Numbered from the stretch's first letter, positions 28,204 to 37,708 are shown. The stretch is 64,000 nt of DNA from Prevotella sp. (GCA_017458125.1 JAFTGB010000014.1:1-64000), one strand, 5' to 3'. Made by a program: numbers and translations. The notes: generated by a model from the letters alone, not told the origin.

Positions 28204-29046
28204 TATCATGTGCGACCCCTACGGGGACGCCGGTCTTCACTTGCCTGGTCTATCCACGGGTCTGCGACCCGCGGTTACCGAGATAACGACCCCTGCGGGG
28301 TCGCTCGGCCTGATGCAGTCCAACATCTATACATCGATGTGAGACGAGAGTATCGAGAGGGCGACCCCTGCGGGGACGCCGGTCTTCATTTGATTGGCCT
28401 ATCCACGGGTCTGCGACCCGCGGTTACCGAGATAACGACCCCTGTGGGGTCTCTCGGCCTGATGCCGTCCTGCATCTATCATCATGTGGACTCTCCAGAG
28501 GATGATGGGGCCTGCGCAAGACCCCAGAGGGGTCGTAATTTCAGTAACCGCGGGTCAAAGACCCGTGGAGAGGAGCATATCCTCATACATCTCTCGTCCC
28601 CGGAGGGGTCGCACACCCATGCATCAAGTGCGCCCCCTACGGGGACGCCTGTCTTCACTTGCTTGGTCTATCCACGGGTCTACGACCCGCGGTTATCGAG
28701 ATAACGACCCCTGCGGGGTCTCTCAGTCTGATGCAATCCTATATCTATACATCGATGCGAGTATCGAGAGTGCGCCCCCCTGCGGGGTCGCTCGGCTTGA
28801 TGCCGTCCAACATCTATACATCGACGTGAGACGAGAGTATCGAGAGTGCGCCCCCCTGCGGGGTCGCTCAGTCTGATACCGTCCTGCGTCTATCATCGAC
28901 GCGAGTATTTTGGTTGTGGACTCTCCAGAGGATGATGGGGCCTGCGCAAGACCCCAGAGGGGTCGTAATTTCAGTAACCGCGGGTCGAAGACCCGTGGAG
29001 AGGAGCATATCCTCATACATCTCTCGTCCCCGGAGGGGTCGCACAC
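28204..29046. repeat. REP-like palindrome cluster next to a HUH transposase
   Basis: About 840 bases without a gene, made of at least a dozen short palindromes of two types. Type one is CGACCCC-TGC-GGGGTCG (perfect at 28287-28303), with GACCCCAGAGGGGTC and CCCCTACGGGG variants. Type two is CCACGGGTC-TGC-GACCCGCGG (28254-28274 and repeats). They are organised in larger units: direct copies start near 28212, 28361 and 28628. One longer unit occurs twice at 28486-28616 and 28916-29046, 131 bases each with a single difference, and contains the palindromes in opposite orientation. The arrangement resembles bacterial interspersed mosaic elements. Open frames inside are repeats, not genes. Confidence 0.85.
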
Positions 29047-29060
29047 ATTTTTCTGACACG

Positions 29061-29516
29061 CTACCTGTCCTTGAGGAAGTACATGTCGTCTATGTTTATG
29101 CCATTCTCTTGGCACATTTGCTTCAGCTCATCATAGAATCCCACACGCTTATGGTGTTCTTTTTGATTCTTGATGTAGTTATATATCATGTCCTTATCCC
29201 TGAAGTTATACGATATGGCACAGTACCCCTCAGCCCATTTCGTAAAATCAGGGAAATGCTCCCTATTCTGCTTGATGAACTTGTTCGTAGAGACTTTTAG
29301 CTCACGAACAAAGTCAGAAACAGAAATGCTTTGATTGATGCTTACGAGCATATGTATATGGTCAGGCATTCCCCCTATGCGATAGAGCACACATCCCTTT
29401 GCCCGACAAAACCCCAGAATATAAGCATAAAGTTCCTTCTCATGGGCCTCAACAATGACCGGACGGCTGCCATGCGGACGGAAAACGATATGATAGATGA
29501 GGTTGGTATAGCTCAT
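29061..29516 (-). mobile_element. REP-associated (RAYT-like) Y1 HUH transposase gene
   Basis: The product has 151 residues and the features of the Y1_Tnp family: the HUH motif MPDHIHMLV (His53, His55) and a candidate catalytic tyrosine in a conserved helix (IYNYIKNQKEHH, Tyr114). Ordinary IS200 transposases are similar in size. The REP-type name is supported by the adjacent palindrome cluster, which begins 15 bases beyond the stop codon. No accessory TnpB gene and no flanking direct repeats are seen. RAYT proteins cut and join single-stranded REP DNA and are usually domesticated single-copy genes. All key residues are present, so it may be active. Confidence 0.85.
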
Positions 29517-29542
29517 GACGACTGGGTATAATCACTTATTTG

Positions 29543-29579
29543 AAAAAAGGCTCCCCGCCCCGTGAGGGAGCAGGGAGCC
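29543..29579 (-). terminator. intrinsic terminator of the 29606-32791 gene
   Basis: On the minus strand a GGCTCCC-type stem (29549-29578) is followed by six T residues (29543-29548). It lies 28 bases beyond the stop codon. Confidence 0.75.
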
Positions 29580-29605
29580 CTATTGTCATTTCAGCTTGAT
29601 GCCGA

Positions 29606-32600
29606 TTACTTCACGAGCACCTTCACGGCCTTACCGTCGCGCACGACGATGTTCAGACCCCTCTGGAGCTTGCCAGTGCGCATGCCGCTGACGGTGTAGA
29701 TGCCGTCGATGGCCTTCGTGGTGGTGAGCTCGCTGATGCCAGAGGCGATCGGGCCGTCCCAGCCACTGTTGTCGCCCTTAGCGGTGAGCGTCAGCGTCCA
29801 GTTGTTAGCCGAGAACCATGTGCCGAGGAACTCCTTCGGAGCGCCGCCAGCGTTCACAGCCATACCAAGCACGAGTACGTGATCCTCCACGACGATGCCC
29901 TCGATGTCGAGGTGCTCCCAGCCACGACCCTGCGAGTCGTTGCAGTTGTAGATGGCCTGCACGTCGTAGTAGTCAGGATCGTTGTCGGTCATCGTTGCGA
30001 AGCGCTCGGTAGCGTCTTCCCAGATCTGACCCCACTTGTCGGTAGCGTTCTCAGTGACTTCCTCACCCTCGCTGTTCACGTAGGTGTAGGTCTGCAGAGG
30101 AATCTCCACCCACTTCAGGTCGCTCTTGTCTTCCTTGCCAGCACCGAAGACGAAGGCACCCTCGTCGCTTGTGCGGACATCGACACCGATGGTGTAGGTG
30201 CCGTTGGGCAGACCGACCACCACCTGCTCGCCGTAGAACGTCAGGGCACCGGCGGTAGCGTTCCAAGAGTCGAAGTAGCGTGCGCTGGCGTCACCCGTGT
30301 ACCACTGTCCGGTCTTGATCGGGCCGTCGGTGTACTCCAGTGTCCAGCCGGTCTCAGCCTCGGCCATCGGGTTCTGGATGAAGGCCGTGTAGTCAGTAGC
30401 GTCAGGATCAGACTCGTAGAGTTCCTGCTTGTTGACGTTGTAGATCAGGGTCTTCAGCTCCTCGACATACTCAGCCACGGTAGCAGCGTCCTTCATCTCA
30501 GCGGTGAGCAGGTTCACGTGAGCAGCCAGACGGGGCTGCAGGATCTCCTTCACGGTCTGCGACTTCGAGGACAGCAGCAGTTCCTCTGCCTCCTGATAGA
30601 CGGGGATGTAGGTCTCGGTGTAGTTCTTAGCCTCGGCGAGCACGCTGTCAACCTTCTCGTAGGAAGCGTCAGCGCTGGCGATGTAAGCCTTCACGTAGTC
30701 GAGGGCGAACTGTGCGATCGGGGCGGCAGTGCCGTAGACGTTGTCAGCCAGGCCGGCTTCAACGGTCGGGATGGTCTTGCCTTCCTGCATGATCTCGTTG
30801 TACTTAGCCTCAGAAGTCTCGGCCAGGGCAGCAGCCTCGTTCAGGGTTTCGAGCTCGTTAGACAGCGAGTACTTCACGATCAGGGCGTTGGCGGCAGCCT
30901 TGTCGCCAGCGAAGTGCATGTCGCTCACCAGCCCCTTCACATAGGCCTCGCGCTCAGCCAGAGCAGCAGCAATCTCCTCCTCGGTGGCCTCGCCATAGTA
31001 GTAGAGCTTGAAGTTGGTGGCCATGAACCAGCCTGCAGCACCCGTGTCGGCAGCGCCGGTACCGGTAGCACCGATGGTGAGCTTGCCGTCGGCAACGATC
31101 ACCCAGTTCTCGGTGAGCAGTGTTGTCCAGTAGCCTTCCTCGTCGTCAGACCACAGTCCGTCGCGCAGCGGCTCAGAAGCTGCTTCCTGCAGCGAGCTCT
31201 TAGCGTAGGTGTGCTGGTCGGTGGCCAGACCGCTCTGCGTGATCAGGTCGGCAGCCACTCTGTACAGACCGTTAGGCAGGCCTTCGAGGTCCTGGCTGAT
31301 GGTCACGGTGTTGAAGTTGTTGTTCCAAGCGTTCCAGCAGGTGCGGCCCTGACGCCAGTTCAGACGCTGGTCGCCACCGCCCTCGCCGATGTACCAGCCC
31401 TCGCTGGTGCCGTCGAACGGAGCGCTACCCACGGTGTAGGGGTTCTCTTCGTCGTACTCGTGCGGGAAGACATAGGAGTCGCCGCTCTTCGTGGGCTCGC
31501 CGCTCTCGGCCACGAACCACGGGTTCTTCACGTAGAACGTGTAGTCAGCAGGCTCCTCGCGCGTAGCCACCTGGCTGGCGTAGTAGTCCTGGATGGCCTT
31601 CTGGATGGCCACGATGGCAGCTGCGATGTCCTCGGCGCCGCCGTTGTCGATCACCGTCGAGATCTCGTCGATGGCGTTGCTCAGGGCTTCCTTGCCGGGA
31701 TAGTCGCTCTCGGGATCCATCACCAGCTGCTCGGCCTTAGCCAGCAGCTCGTCGAGCGTCACCACGTCGATCAGGGCCTGGCGATACTTTGCGAGGGCAG
31801 CTCTGATGGCAGCCTCGGCAGCCTTCAGGTCTTCCTCGGTCTTGCCGTTGTTGATCATGTCGTTGAGGTCGAGGCTCTCGTCTTCCATCTCGCGCAGCAG
31901 GCCGGGATAGTCGGTGGTCTCGTCGATCAGCTCCTGATACTCGTCCATCAGGTCGAACAGGTCAGACAGCATTTCCTCGATAGGATCGGCATCGTCGATC
32001 TTGATCAGGCGGATACCGTCGAGGGCCACGATGGGCTGGCCGGCAGAACCGGCGTTGGCAGCCTCGTAACCGAACTGCATGGTGAACTCAGCGGTCGGGG
32101 TGAACTCAAACTCGTGCTTCGTCCACTCCTGGTTGCTCAGACCCGTGCCGCTCTCGTCCTTGAACACGTCCTTGCGGCAGACAATCTGCGTCAGGTCCTG
32201 AGCCACGGCCGAGGTGTTGGGGTTGATGTTGATGGTCCAGTACTCCAGGCGATAGCGGGCGCACGGCAGCTTCACCACCTGCTTGTAGATGGCGCTGTTG
32301 GTCCAGCCGGCACGCAGGTAGACGAAACCTTCGCCACCGTCGAACTCCGTCGGACGCTCGGGCACTTCCAGATAGGTAGTACCGTCGTCGGCGATGGGCA
32401 CTGCCTGACCCTTCAGGTCGTAGGGCACGGTGCCGAAATAGGTCCATTCGCACTGCGGGAAGGCGGCGTTAGACTCCAGCGTCCAACCCTTCACGCGGCC
32501 CTTGAAGCCGTTCACGGCTTCGAGCTTGCGACCGTCGGGGCGGCTCTGTCCGCTCGTCGACTTCGGGCGGGCATACACGGTGCTGTCTTCAGCAATGTAG

Positions 32601-32791
32601 GCCCAGCTGCGATCACTGAGGCTGGTGTTCGTGGTGACAGCAGCCTTCATGGTGCCGTCGGCCTGGAACGTCAGGTCCTCGTCAAAACCGGCGTTGACGA
32701 CGTACTTCGTCACGTCGTCGCCGATCTCGTCCTGTGCCATGACGGGCAGTCCCAGCATGGCCACAAGGGCAAAGAGTAAAAACTTCTTCAT
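29606..32791 (-). CDS. giant modular surface protein with sorting tail (left of divergent pair)
   Basis: 1061 residues with a signal peptide (to residue 19, GLPVMAQ). Beta-sandwich modules alternate with helical linkers. Modules: about 30-265 (ends DGIRLIKID), 400-620 (YTFYVKNPWFV..GLPNGLYRVAADL) and 800-1010 (YTAFIQNPMAE..GLPNGTYTIGVDV). Helical linkers (for example EELLAKAEQL and DEISTVIDNGGAEDIAAAIVAIQ as two parts) look like FIVAR-type spacers. The last 30 residues (GIYTVSGMRTGKLQRGLNIVVRDG..KVLVK, shown in parts) match the tail of the divergent gene and look like a type IX secretion signal. The sandwiches resemble carbohydrate-binding domains, but I see no enzyme active site. The function is unknown. 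Strong codon bias suggests high expression. Confidence 0.85.
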   Translation of the reverse strand: MKKFLLFALVAMLGLPVMAQDEIGDDVTKYVVNAGFDEDLTFQADGTMKAAVTTNTSLSDRSWAYIAEDSTVYARPKSTSGQSRPDGRKLEAVNGFKGRVKGWTLESNAAFPQCEWTYFGTVPYDLKGQAVPIADDGTTYLEVPERPTEFDGGEGFVYLRAGWTNSAIYKQVVKLPCARYRLEYWTININPNTSAVAQDLTQIVCRKDVFKDESGTGLSNQEWTKHEFEFTPTAEFTMQFGYEAANAGSAGQPIVALDGIRLIKIDDADPIEEMLSDLFDLMDEYQELIDETTDYPGLLREMEDESLDLNDMINNGKTEEDLKAAEAAIRAALAKYRQALIDVVTLDELLAKAEQLVMDPESDYPGKEALSNAIDEISTVIDNGGAEDIAAAIVAIQKAIQDYYASQVATREEPADYTFYVKNPWFVAESGEPTKSGDSYVFPHEYDEENPYTVGSAPFDGTSEGWYIGEGGGDQRLNWRQGRTCWNAWNNNFNTVTISQDLEGLPNGLYRVAADLITQSGLATDQHTYAKSSLQEAASEPLRDGLWSDDEEGYWTTLLTENWVIVADGKLTIGATGTGAADTGAAGWFMATNFKLYYYGEATEEEIAAALAEREAYVKGLVSDMHFAGDKAAANALIVKYSLSNELETLNEAAALAETSEAKYNEIMQEGKTIPTVEAGLADNVYGTAAPIAQFALDYVKAYIASADASYEKVDSVLAEAKNYTETYIPVYQEAEELLLSSKSQTVKEILQPRLAAHVNLLTAEMKDAATVAEYVEELKTLIYNVNKQELYESDPDATDYTAFIQNPMAEAETGWTLEYTDGPIKTGQWYTGDASARYFDSWNATAGALTFYGEQVVVGLPNGTYTIGVDVRTSDEGAFVFGAGKEDKSDLKWVEIPLQTYTYVNSEGEEVTENATDKWGQIWEDATERFATMTDNDPDYYDVQAIYNCNDSQGRGWEHLDIEGIVVEDHVLVLGMAVNAGGAPKEFLGTWFSANNWTLTLTAKGDNSGWDGPIASGISELTTTKAIDGIYTVSGMRTGKLQRGLNIVVRDGKAVKVLVK

Positions 32792-32858
32792 AAAAACACA
32801 ATTTTGATTAGTTAGTAAATAAGATGATTAAATAGAGTTTTCTGTTAATTTCACGGTG

Positions 32859-32888
32859 CAAATATACTACTTTTTTCTGACACCGCAA
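32859..32888 (-). promoter_or_regulatory. promoter of the 29606-32791 gene
   Basis: On the minus strand: TTG (32888-32886), 19 bases, then TATATTTG (32866-32859). It fits the Bacteroidota -33/-7 pattern and has the same spacing and the same -7 sequence as the promoter of the divergent gene at 33453-33482. Confidence 0.8.
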
Positions 32889-32936
32889 AACTTTTCGCCG
32901 CTTTTTCTCATTCTTCCACAACATATAGTGTATAGC

Positions 32937-33024
32937 ATAGCACCGCTATCTCCCGCATATAGCCCTGCTATCTCCCGCACATAGCACCGCTATCTCCCGC
33001 AGATACCGCCACTATCTCGCCCAT
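32937..33024. repeat. four-unit tandem array with 22-bp period
   Basis: Units 32937-32958, 32959-32980, 32981-33002 and 33003-33024. The consensus begins ATAGCACCGCTATCTCCCGC; the core is ATAG-N5-CTAT. The same core and period occur at 4287-4352 and 50267-50366. Confidence 0.85.
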
Positions 33025-33027
33025 GTA

Positions 33028-33415
33028 TAACCACGGACTAACGCGGACTTCTACCACGGACAATACGGACAGGACGGACAAATACGGACTTTTATACCAC
33101 GGACAAAGCGGACAGGGCGGACAAATGCGGACTTTTTTATACCACGGACGAAGCGGACTTTTTACACCACGGACAAAGCGGACTGAGCGGACAAATACGG
33201 ACTTTTTTGCACAAACTACGCGAAACCGCTGCGCTCTCTGCGCCTCGACGTAAAAAAAAAGAAAAGTCCGTGTTTGTCCGCTCGGTCCGCTTTGTCCGTG
33301 GTATAAAAGTCCGTGTTTGTCCGCTCGGTCCGCCTTAGTCCGTGGTATAAAAGTCCGTGTTTGTCCGCCCTGTCCGCTTTGTCCGTGGTAGAAGTCCGTG
33401 GTAGAAGTCCGCAGT
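33028..33415. repeat. inverted arrays of ACCACGGACAAAGCGGAC repeats
   Basis: The left arm (about 33028-33209) holds several copies of ACCACGGACAAAGCGGAC followed by (A)GGGCGGACAAATGCGGAC and a T run. The right arm (about 33262-33415) holds the reverse complement (GTCCGCTTTGTCCGTGGT). The centre contains CGAAACCGCTGCGCTCTC. The arms could form a large cruciform between two divergent promoters. No coding signal is seen. Confidence 0.85.
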
Positions 33416-33452
33416 AGAATTGTTAAAAAATGAAGAATTTCTAAAAGTTTTA

Positions 33453-33482
33453 TTGCGGAATGAATTAATTTCCGTATATTTG
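33453..33482 (+). promoter_or_regulatory. promoter of the 33553-37176 gene
   Basis: TTG (33453-33455), 19 bases, then TATATTTG (33475-33482). The start codon is 70 bases downstream. It is a mirror image of the promoter at 32859-32888. Confidence 0.85.
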
Positions 33483-33552
33483 CACGCCAAAAGGTCTTGA
33501 AATTACCATTTACTAATCATTTTTTAATGTCTAACAAACTAAAACAAAGCTT

Positions 33553-36500
33553 ATGAAACAACTTTTCCGTTTCTTCACGCTGCTCCTTGTAGCAGTGGTG
33601 ACAAGCTCCTCGGCATGGGCCATCGACGTACCCAAGCCGAAGGCTACGGCTCTGACTCCCGACGTGGAGGTCTACATCCTGAATGTGGGCACCCAGAAGT
33701 ACGTGGGACAGGGCGAAGGTTGGGGAACTCAGTCCTGCGTTTCTGACAAGGCTCTGAAGTACATCCTCAAGACTAAGCGCGACGATGGCAATGCCATCGG
33801 TCAGGACGAGAACTACGAGGACTTCTACGAGCTCCCCGCAGGTCAGTACTTCCTCTACAGCCCCGACATCTCGGGCGCTGCAGGCCACTCCATCGACCGC
33901 TGGGACGACGCCGACCGCGTGGGCGCTGGCATCAAGTGCTGCTTCTCTGACCAGACTGACTTCGACAGCCGCGGTCGCTGGCAGATTGCCTCTGTGGGCA
34001 ACAACACCTACACACTGCAGGTGCCCCAGGGTCTGGCTGACTACACCGAGCAGCAGAACCAGTATGTCGAGGGCGAGTTCCTCGGCGTGCAGCTCGACCA
34101 CGAGAGCAACGCCGCCGTTGACGGCGTGACCTATGGTCTGTACCACGACGTGGTCTACACCACCAATCCCGAAAACTGCCAGTTCCAGTTCATCCTGGCT
34201 ACTGACTACGAGATCTACAAGGCTAAGACCGAGATTGCCGCCCTCATCGACGACATCAAGGCTAAAGGCCTGGCCATCAACACGGCCGAAGCCGAGGCTA
34301 TCGTTGCCAACGAGAACGCTACCCTTGAGGAGGTTACGGCAGCCCTGACAGCCCTGAAGGACGAGGTGGCCAACCTGGCCAGCCGTCACAACCCGGCTGA
34401 CGTGAGCGAAAAGTACCTGGTCAACCCGTTCGTTGGAACATCTGAGTCTATCGACGGTTGGACCTCCTCCGGCGGTTCTCCCTCCTATCAGGCTAACCTC
34501 TGGGAGTTCTGGAGCGTGAGCGGTGCACCCACCTTCTCGCAGACCACCAAGGAGCTTCCGAAGGGCATCTACAGCCTCACCGTTGAAGGCTACACCCGTA
34601 CTGACATGGTGGCTACCTTCGAGTTTGGCGACCAGAAGATGAACCTCGCTACGGTGTCCTCGTCAGAGGTCAACGACCGTACCGCAGGCCGCAACTGGAT
34701 CAACGCCGGCAACGGACAGAACACGCTGTTCCTCTTCCTCGACGAGCCGAAAGCAGTGCCCGTGCGCATCACCGCTGACAACACCACCGGCGACCACTGG
34801 ACCGTTTGGGGCGACTTCAGAATGACCTTCTACGGCAGTGCCGACGACGACTACAAGATTCTCGCCGACCTCTACACCGCCAACTGGGAAAAGGACATCG
34901 AGGGCCGCTACTACTACGCTCCCTATGTTGACGCCCTGAAGGAAGTGCTGGCCAAGTCGGAAGCTGCCACCACGAAGGACGAAGTCCTTGCCATCTACGA
35001 GGAAGTGAAGGCTGCCTACGACGCCCTCTTCAAGAGTGCCGACCTCTACGACTACCTCTTCAAGTATGTTGACGAGACCGTGGAAGGCTACGACGATCCC
35101 GAAATGGACGAGAAGTTCAACTACTATGACCCGTTCATCGACATCTGGAAGAAGTGTAACGACATGTGGTATGACGAGGACACCTCGCTCAACAACGAGG
35201 AGCTCCAGGCCCTCATCGACGAGTATGAGCGTCTGCGCGCTGAGGCTCTCATCTCTGTGATGCCCGATCCGGGTACCGACATCTCTCACCTGCTGGTGAA
35301 CGCACAGTTCCGTGCCGACGACGACTCTTCGAGCTTCGACGGTTGGACAGTGGCCAGCCGCCAGAGCGACGCCGACACCGGCAACCCGTTCCAGAACAAC
35401 GCTGGCAAGCGCTTCGTCGTTGAGCAGTGGAACGGTGGCAGCGACGGCGCTATCATCGACGTCTACCAGACGCTGCGCCTGCCCTGGAGAGGTGCTTACC
35501 GCATCAAGACCAAGGGCTGGTATCGCTCGACAACCAGCCAGAGCGCTCACGACAGCGATCCCGCTCTGAACAAGGTGAACACCTATCTGTATGGTTCTTC
35601 CTCGAAGTACTTCATGCACGACATCTATGAGTTCGGCTACGATGCTGACGAGTGGGCTAACGGTCCGGGCTCGAACACCATCGACGGCCAGACTGGTTCT
35701 TCCTTCGCTGGCAGCGACGGTCTGAACTACCCGAACAACTGCGCAGCCGCCAACTGGCTCTTCACCAACACCGACAACTACGACATGCAGGCTGACTTCC
35801 TGATCGTAGGCGACGAGGTGAAGGTGGGTATGTATGGCGACAACATTCCTGCTGGCGGATGGCTCATCTGGAGCGACTTCGCCCTGGAGTTCCTCGGCAA
35901 CGACATCGAGGTGATGCAGCCCATCGCCGAGACGACGGCCGACCAGTATCGCGACCTGCTCAACGAGCCTATGGCCGCTACCACGAAGGCTGCCCTGCAG
36001 GCTGCCATCGACGCTATCGACAATCCTGAGTCGCAGGATGCCCTGCTCGACGCTTACAAGAACATCGGTCCCGCCTCTGACGCTGCCCTGAAGAGTATCG
36101 ACCTCTACATCGAACTCGACAAGGCCATCGCCGAGCTGAACAACACGATGATTGAGGAAGCCGAGACCACGACCGCCGAGGCTCTGGAGGCCGCTGAGGC
36201 CCTGGCCGACGAAATGGCCATTGCCTACGAGGACGGCACCATCGACGACGAGGACATCCCCGCAGCCCTGGAGCGCATCCAGAAGGCCATCAGCGCACTG
36301 CACATGCCCGACGTGACACTGGCTTCTGACGAGAACCCCATCGACATGACGAAGCTCATCATCAACCCGAAGTACAGCAACGGCACAGCCGCCACGCTGA
36401 GCGGATGGACCAACACCGACAACAAGTCTACGGCTGAGTTCGAGAACGCTGACTATGGCTACGCCGAGGGTTGGAACACATCGTTCGACCTCTATCAGGA

Positions 36501-37176
36501 TCTCGAAGGCATGCCCGAGGGTACCTACCACGTGATCGTCAACGGTCTGTATCGTCAGGCCGGCACCGAGACCGACGCCAAGATCTGGCGCTACGGCTAT
36601 GCTGAGCAGAAGGGTGCGCTCGACCTGCTGGACGAGGCATCGAAGACCGACGTTCCCGAGTATATTGCCCGCGGCAAGTTCTATGCTAACGGCGACAGCC
36701 TGGCCTTCAAGCCCTGGATCTTCATCGGCACCGACGAGTGGACAGTCGACGCTCAGGAAGAGTTCTCCTATGGCTCTGACGGTTCTTGGACCGAGCTGAC
36801 CGACAGCATCACCGATCCTACCTATCCGCAGTACTACTACTTCCCGAACAACCGTCTGGCCCTCTACACACGTGCTCAGGCTGGCTTCTACGAGAACGAG
36901 ATCTACTGCTACGTGGCTGCCGACGGCAAGCTCCGCATCGGTGCTTGCAACAAGGAAGCTGAGGACAACGACTGGGTACCGTTCTCCAACTGGCGCCTGT
37001 ACTATCTCGGTACTGAGAGCGTGCACGAGTCGGCAACCGGCATCCGTGAGACTGAGACCAACACTGGCGCCATCGAGGCTGTCTACAGCATCGACGGTCG
37101 TCGCCAGCAGGGTCTGCAGAAGGGTCTGAACATCGTTGTTCGCAACGGTAAGGCTCAGAAGATCATGGTGAAATAA
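33553..37176 (+). CDS. giant modular surface protein with sorting tail (right of divergent pair)
   Basis: 1207 residues with a signal peptide (to about residue 23, SSSAWA). At least three beta-sandwich modules share a pattern of 'NP-x-F/Y ... GWT ... GxYxLxVxGxYR': about 290-435 (KYLVNPFVGTSESIDGWTS), 575-780 (LLVNAQFRADDDSSSFDGW) and 935-1160 (LIINPKYSNGTAATLSGWT). Between them lie acidic helical linkers (EALEAAEALADEMAIAYEDG and similar). The tail ends NGKAQKIMVK, nearly the same as in the divergent neighbour. These are surface proteins of unknown ligand; a carbohydrate-binding or S-layer-like structural role fits the pattern. Codon use is strongly biased, as in highly expressed genes. Confidence 0.85.
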   Translation: MKQLFRFFTLLLVAVVTSSSAWAIDVPKPKATALTPDVEVYILNVGTQKYVGQGEGWGTQSCVSDKALKYILKTKRDDGNAIGQDENYEDFYELPAGQYFLYSPDISGAAGHSIDRWDDADRVGAGIKCCFSDQTDFDSRGRWQIASVGNNTYTLQVPQGLADYTEQQNQYVEGEFLGVQLDHESNAAVDGVTYGLYHDVVYTTNPENCQFQFILATDYEIYKAKTEIAALIDDIKAKGLAINTAEAEAIVANENATLEEVTAALTALKDEVANLASRHNPADVSEKYLVNPFVGTSESIDGWTSSGGSPSYQANLWEFWSVSGAPTFSQTTKELPKGIYSLTVEGYTRTDMVATFEFGDQKMNLATVSSSEVNDRTAGRNWINAGNGQNTLFLFLDEPKAVPVRITADNTTGDHWTVWGDFRMTFYGSADDDYKILADLYTANWEKDIEGRYYYAPYVDALKEVLAKSEAATTKDEVLAIYEEVKAAYDALFKSADLYDYLFKYVDETVEGYDDPEMDEKFNYYDPFIDIWKKCNDMWYDEDTSLNNEELQALIDEYERLRAEALISVMPDPGTDISHLLVNAQFRADDDSSSFDGWTVASRQSDADTGNPFQNNAGKRFVVEQWNGGSDGAIIDVYQTLRLPWRGAYRIKTKGWYRSTTSQSAHDSDPALNKVNTYLYGSSSKYFMHDIYEFGYDADEWANGPGSNTIDGQTGSSFAGSDGLNYPNNCAAANWLFTNTDNYDMQADFLIVGDEVKVGMYGDNIPAGGWLIWSDFALEFLGNDIEVMQPIAETTADQYRDLLNEPMAATTKAALQAAIDAIDNPESQDALLDAYKNIGPASDAALKSIDLYIELDKAIAELNNTMIEEAETTTAEALEAAEALADEMAIAYEDGTIDDEDIPAALERIQKAISALHMPDVTLASDENPIDMTKLIINPKYSNGTAATLSGWTNTDNKSTAEFENADYGYAEGWNTSFDLYQDLEGMPEGTYHVIVNGLYRQAGTETDAKIWRYGYAEQKGALDLLDEASKTDVPEYIARGKFYANGDSLAFKPWIFIGTDEWTVDAQEEFSYGSDGSWTELTDSITDPTYPQYYYFPNNRLALYTRAQAGFYENEIYCYVAADGKLRIGACNKEAEDNDWVPFSNWRLYYLGTESVHESATGIRETETNTGAIEAVYSIDGRRQQGLQKGLNIVVRNGKAQKIMVK

Positions 37177-37201
37177 GGCGAAAGACACCTTATTAATAAT
37201 A

Positions 37202-37240
37202 AAGGCGGGCAGAATCCCAAACGCGGGTTCTGCCCGCCTT
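37202..37240 (+). terminator. intrinsic terminator after the 33553-37176 gene
   Basis: A perfect 13-bp stem AAGGCGGGCAGAA / TTCTGCCCGCCTT closes a 13-base loop. It lies 25 bases after the stop codon. Confidence 0.75.
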
Positions 37241-37319
37241 ACTGTTAAAAGACGCTAAGAACACAGTCGTTTTAACACCGAGGGCCGAAAAGTGAAAAGA
37301 CGCTTCATCGTTGGTGTCG

Positions 37320-37327
37320 TATCTTTG
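37320..37327 (+). promoter_or_regulatory. -7 promoter element for the 37382 gene
   Basis: TATCTTTG matches TAnnTTTG, 54 bases before the ATG. No clear -33 TTG at 19-21 bases. Confidence 0.45.
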
Positions 37328-37381
37328 CAGCACAAAAGGAAGTCCTAAACAAAACAACCCAAACACAGAACAGAACACACC

Positions 37382-37708
37382 ATGAAAACACCAACGAAAG
37401 AAGAAGTCTACCGCGCCATGAAGGCCGACGTCGAGGAACTGCTCAGGCTCACTCCCGACAGCGGCCGGCGGTGGACGCACTCGCGGACAGACCTGCTGGA
37501 GATGATCTACATCGTCTACCTCACTGCCGACCTCTCGCGAGACGACGGCTCGCCCGCCACGTTCCGATGGCTCGTCGCTCGCATCTTCAGCAACCTCAAC
37601 CTGCGACCTCCGGCCAACCCCGTGGCCGTGGCCATCACGGCCCGCAACCGCAAGGGCGTCAGGCAGCGACCCTACGAGGAAAGGTATTTCTACAACTCAA
37701 CAACATAA
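37382..37708 (+). CDS. small protein of unknown function in the M15/HU module
   Basis: 108 residues, basic and without a signal peptide. It begins MKTPTKEEVYRAMKADVEEL and has a helical core (LLEMIYIVYLTADLSRDDGSPATF shown in part) and a C-terminus rich in Arg (RNRKGVRQRPYEERYFY). I do not recognise the family. The gene lies 22 bases before the M15 peptidase gene and is preceded by a -7 element, so it probably starts a small operon. The charge suggests nucleic-acid binding or interaction with the HU-like protein, but this is only a guess. Codon use fits the surrounding genes, and the frame is fully open between flanking signals, supporting a real gene. Confidence 0.7.
   Translation: MKTPTKEEVYRAMKADVEELLRLTPDSGRRWTHSRTDLLEMIYIVYLTADLSRDDGSPATFRWLVARIFSNLNLRPPANPVAVAITARNRKGVRQRPYEERYFYNSTT

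Noticed and set aside
28183..29115. Several 60-170 codon frames in the REP cluster
   Set aside because: They are translations of palindromic repeats on both strands and repeat the same peptide segments.
29879..32779. Long open frame (966 codons) antisense to the giant surface protein gene
   Set aside because: It mirrors the strongly codon-biased gene on the other strand, has no family-like pattern, and its composition (Val, Gly, Leu, His-rich) is that of a shadow frame.
34663..37188. 841-codon minus-strand frame opposite the right-hand giant gene
   Set aside because: Shadow frame; the plus strand has the promoter, signal peptide and sorting tail.
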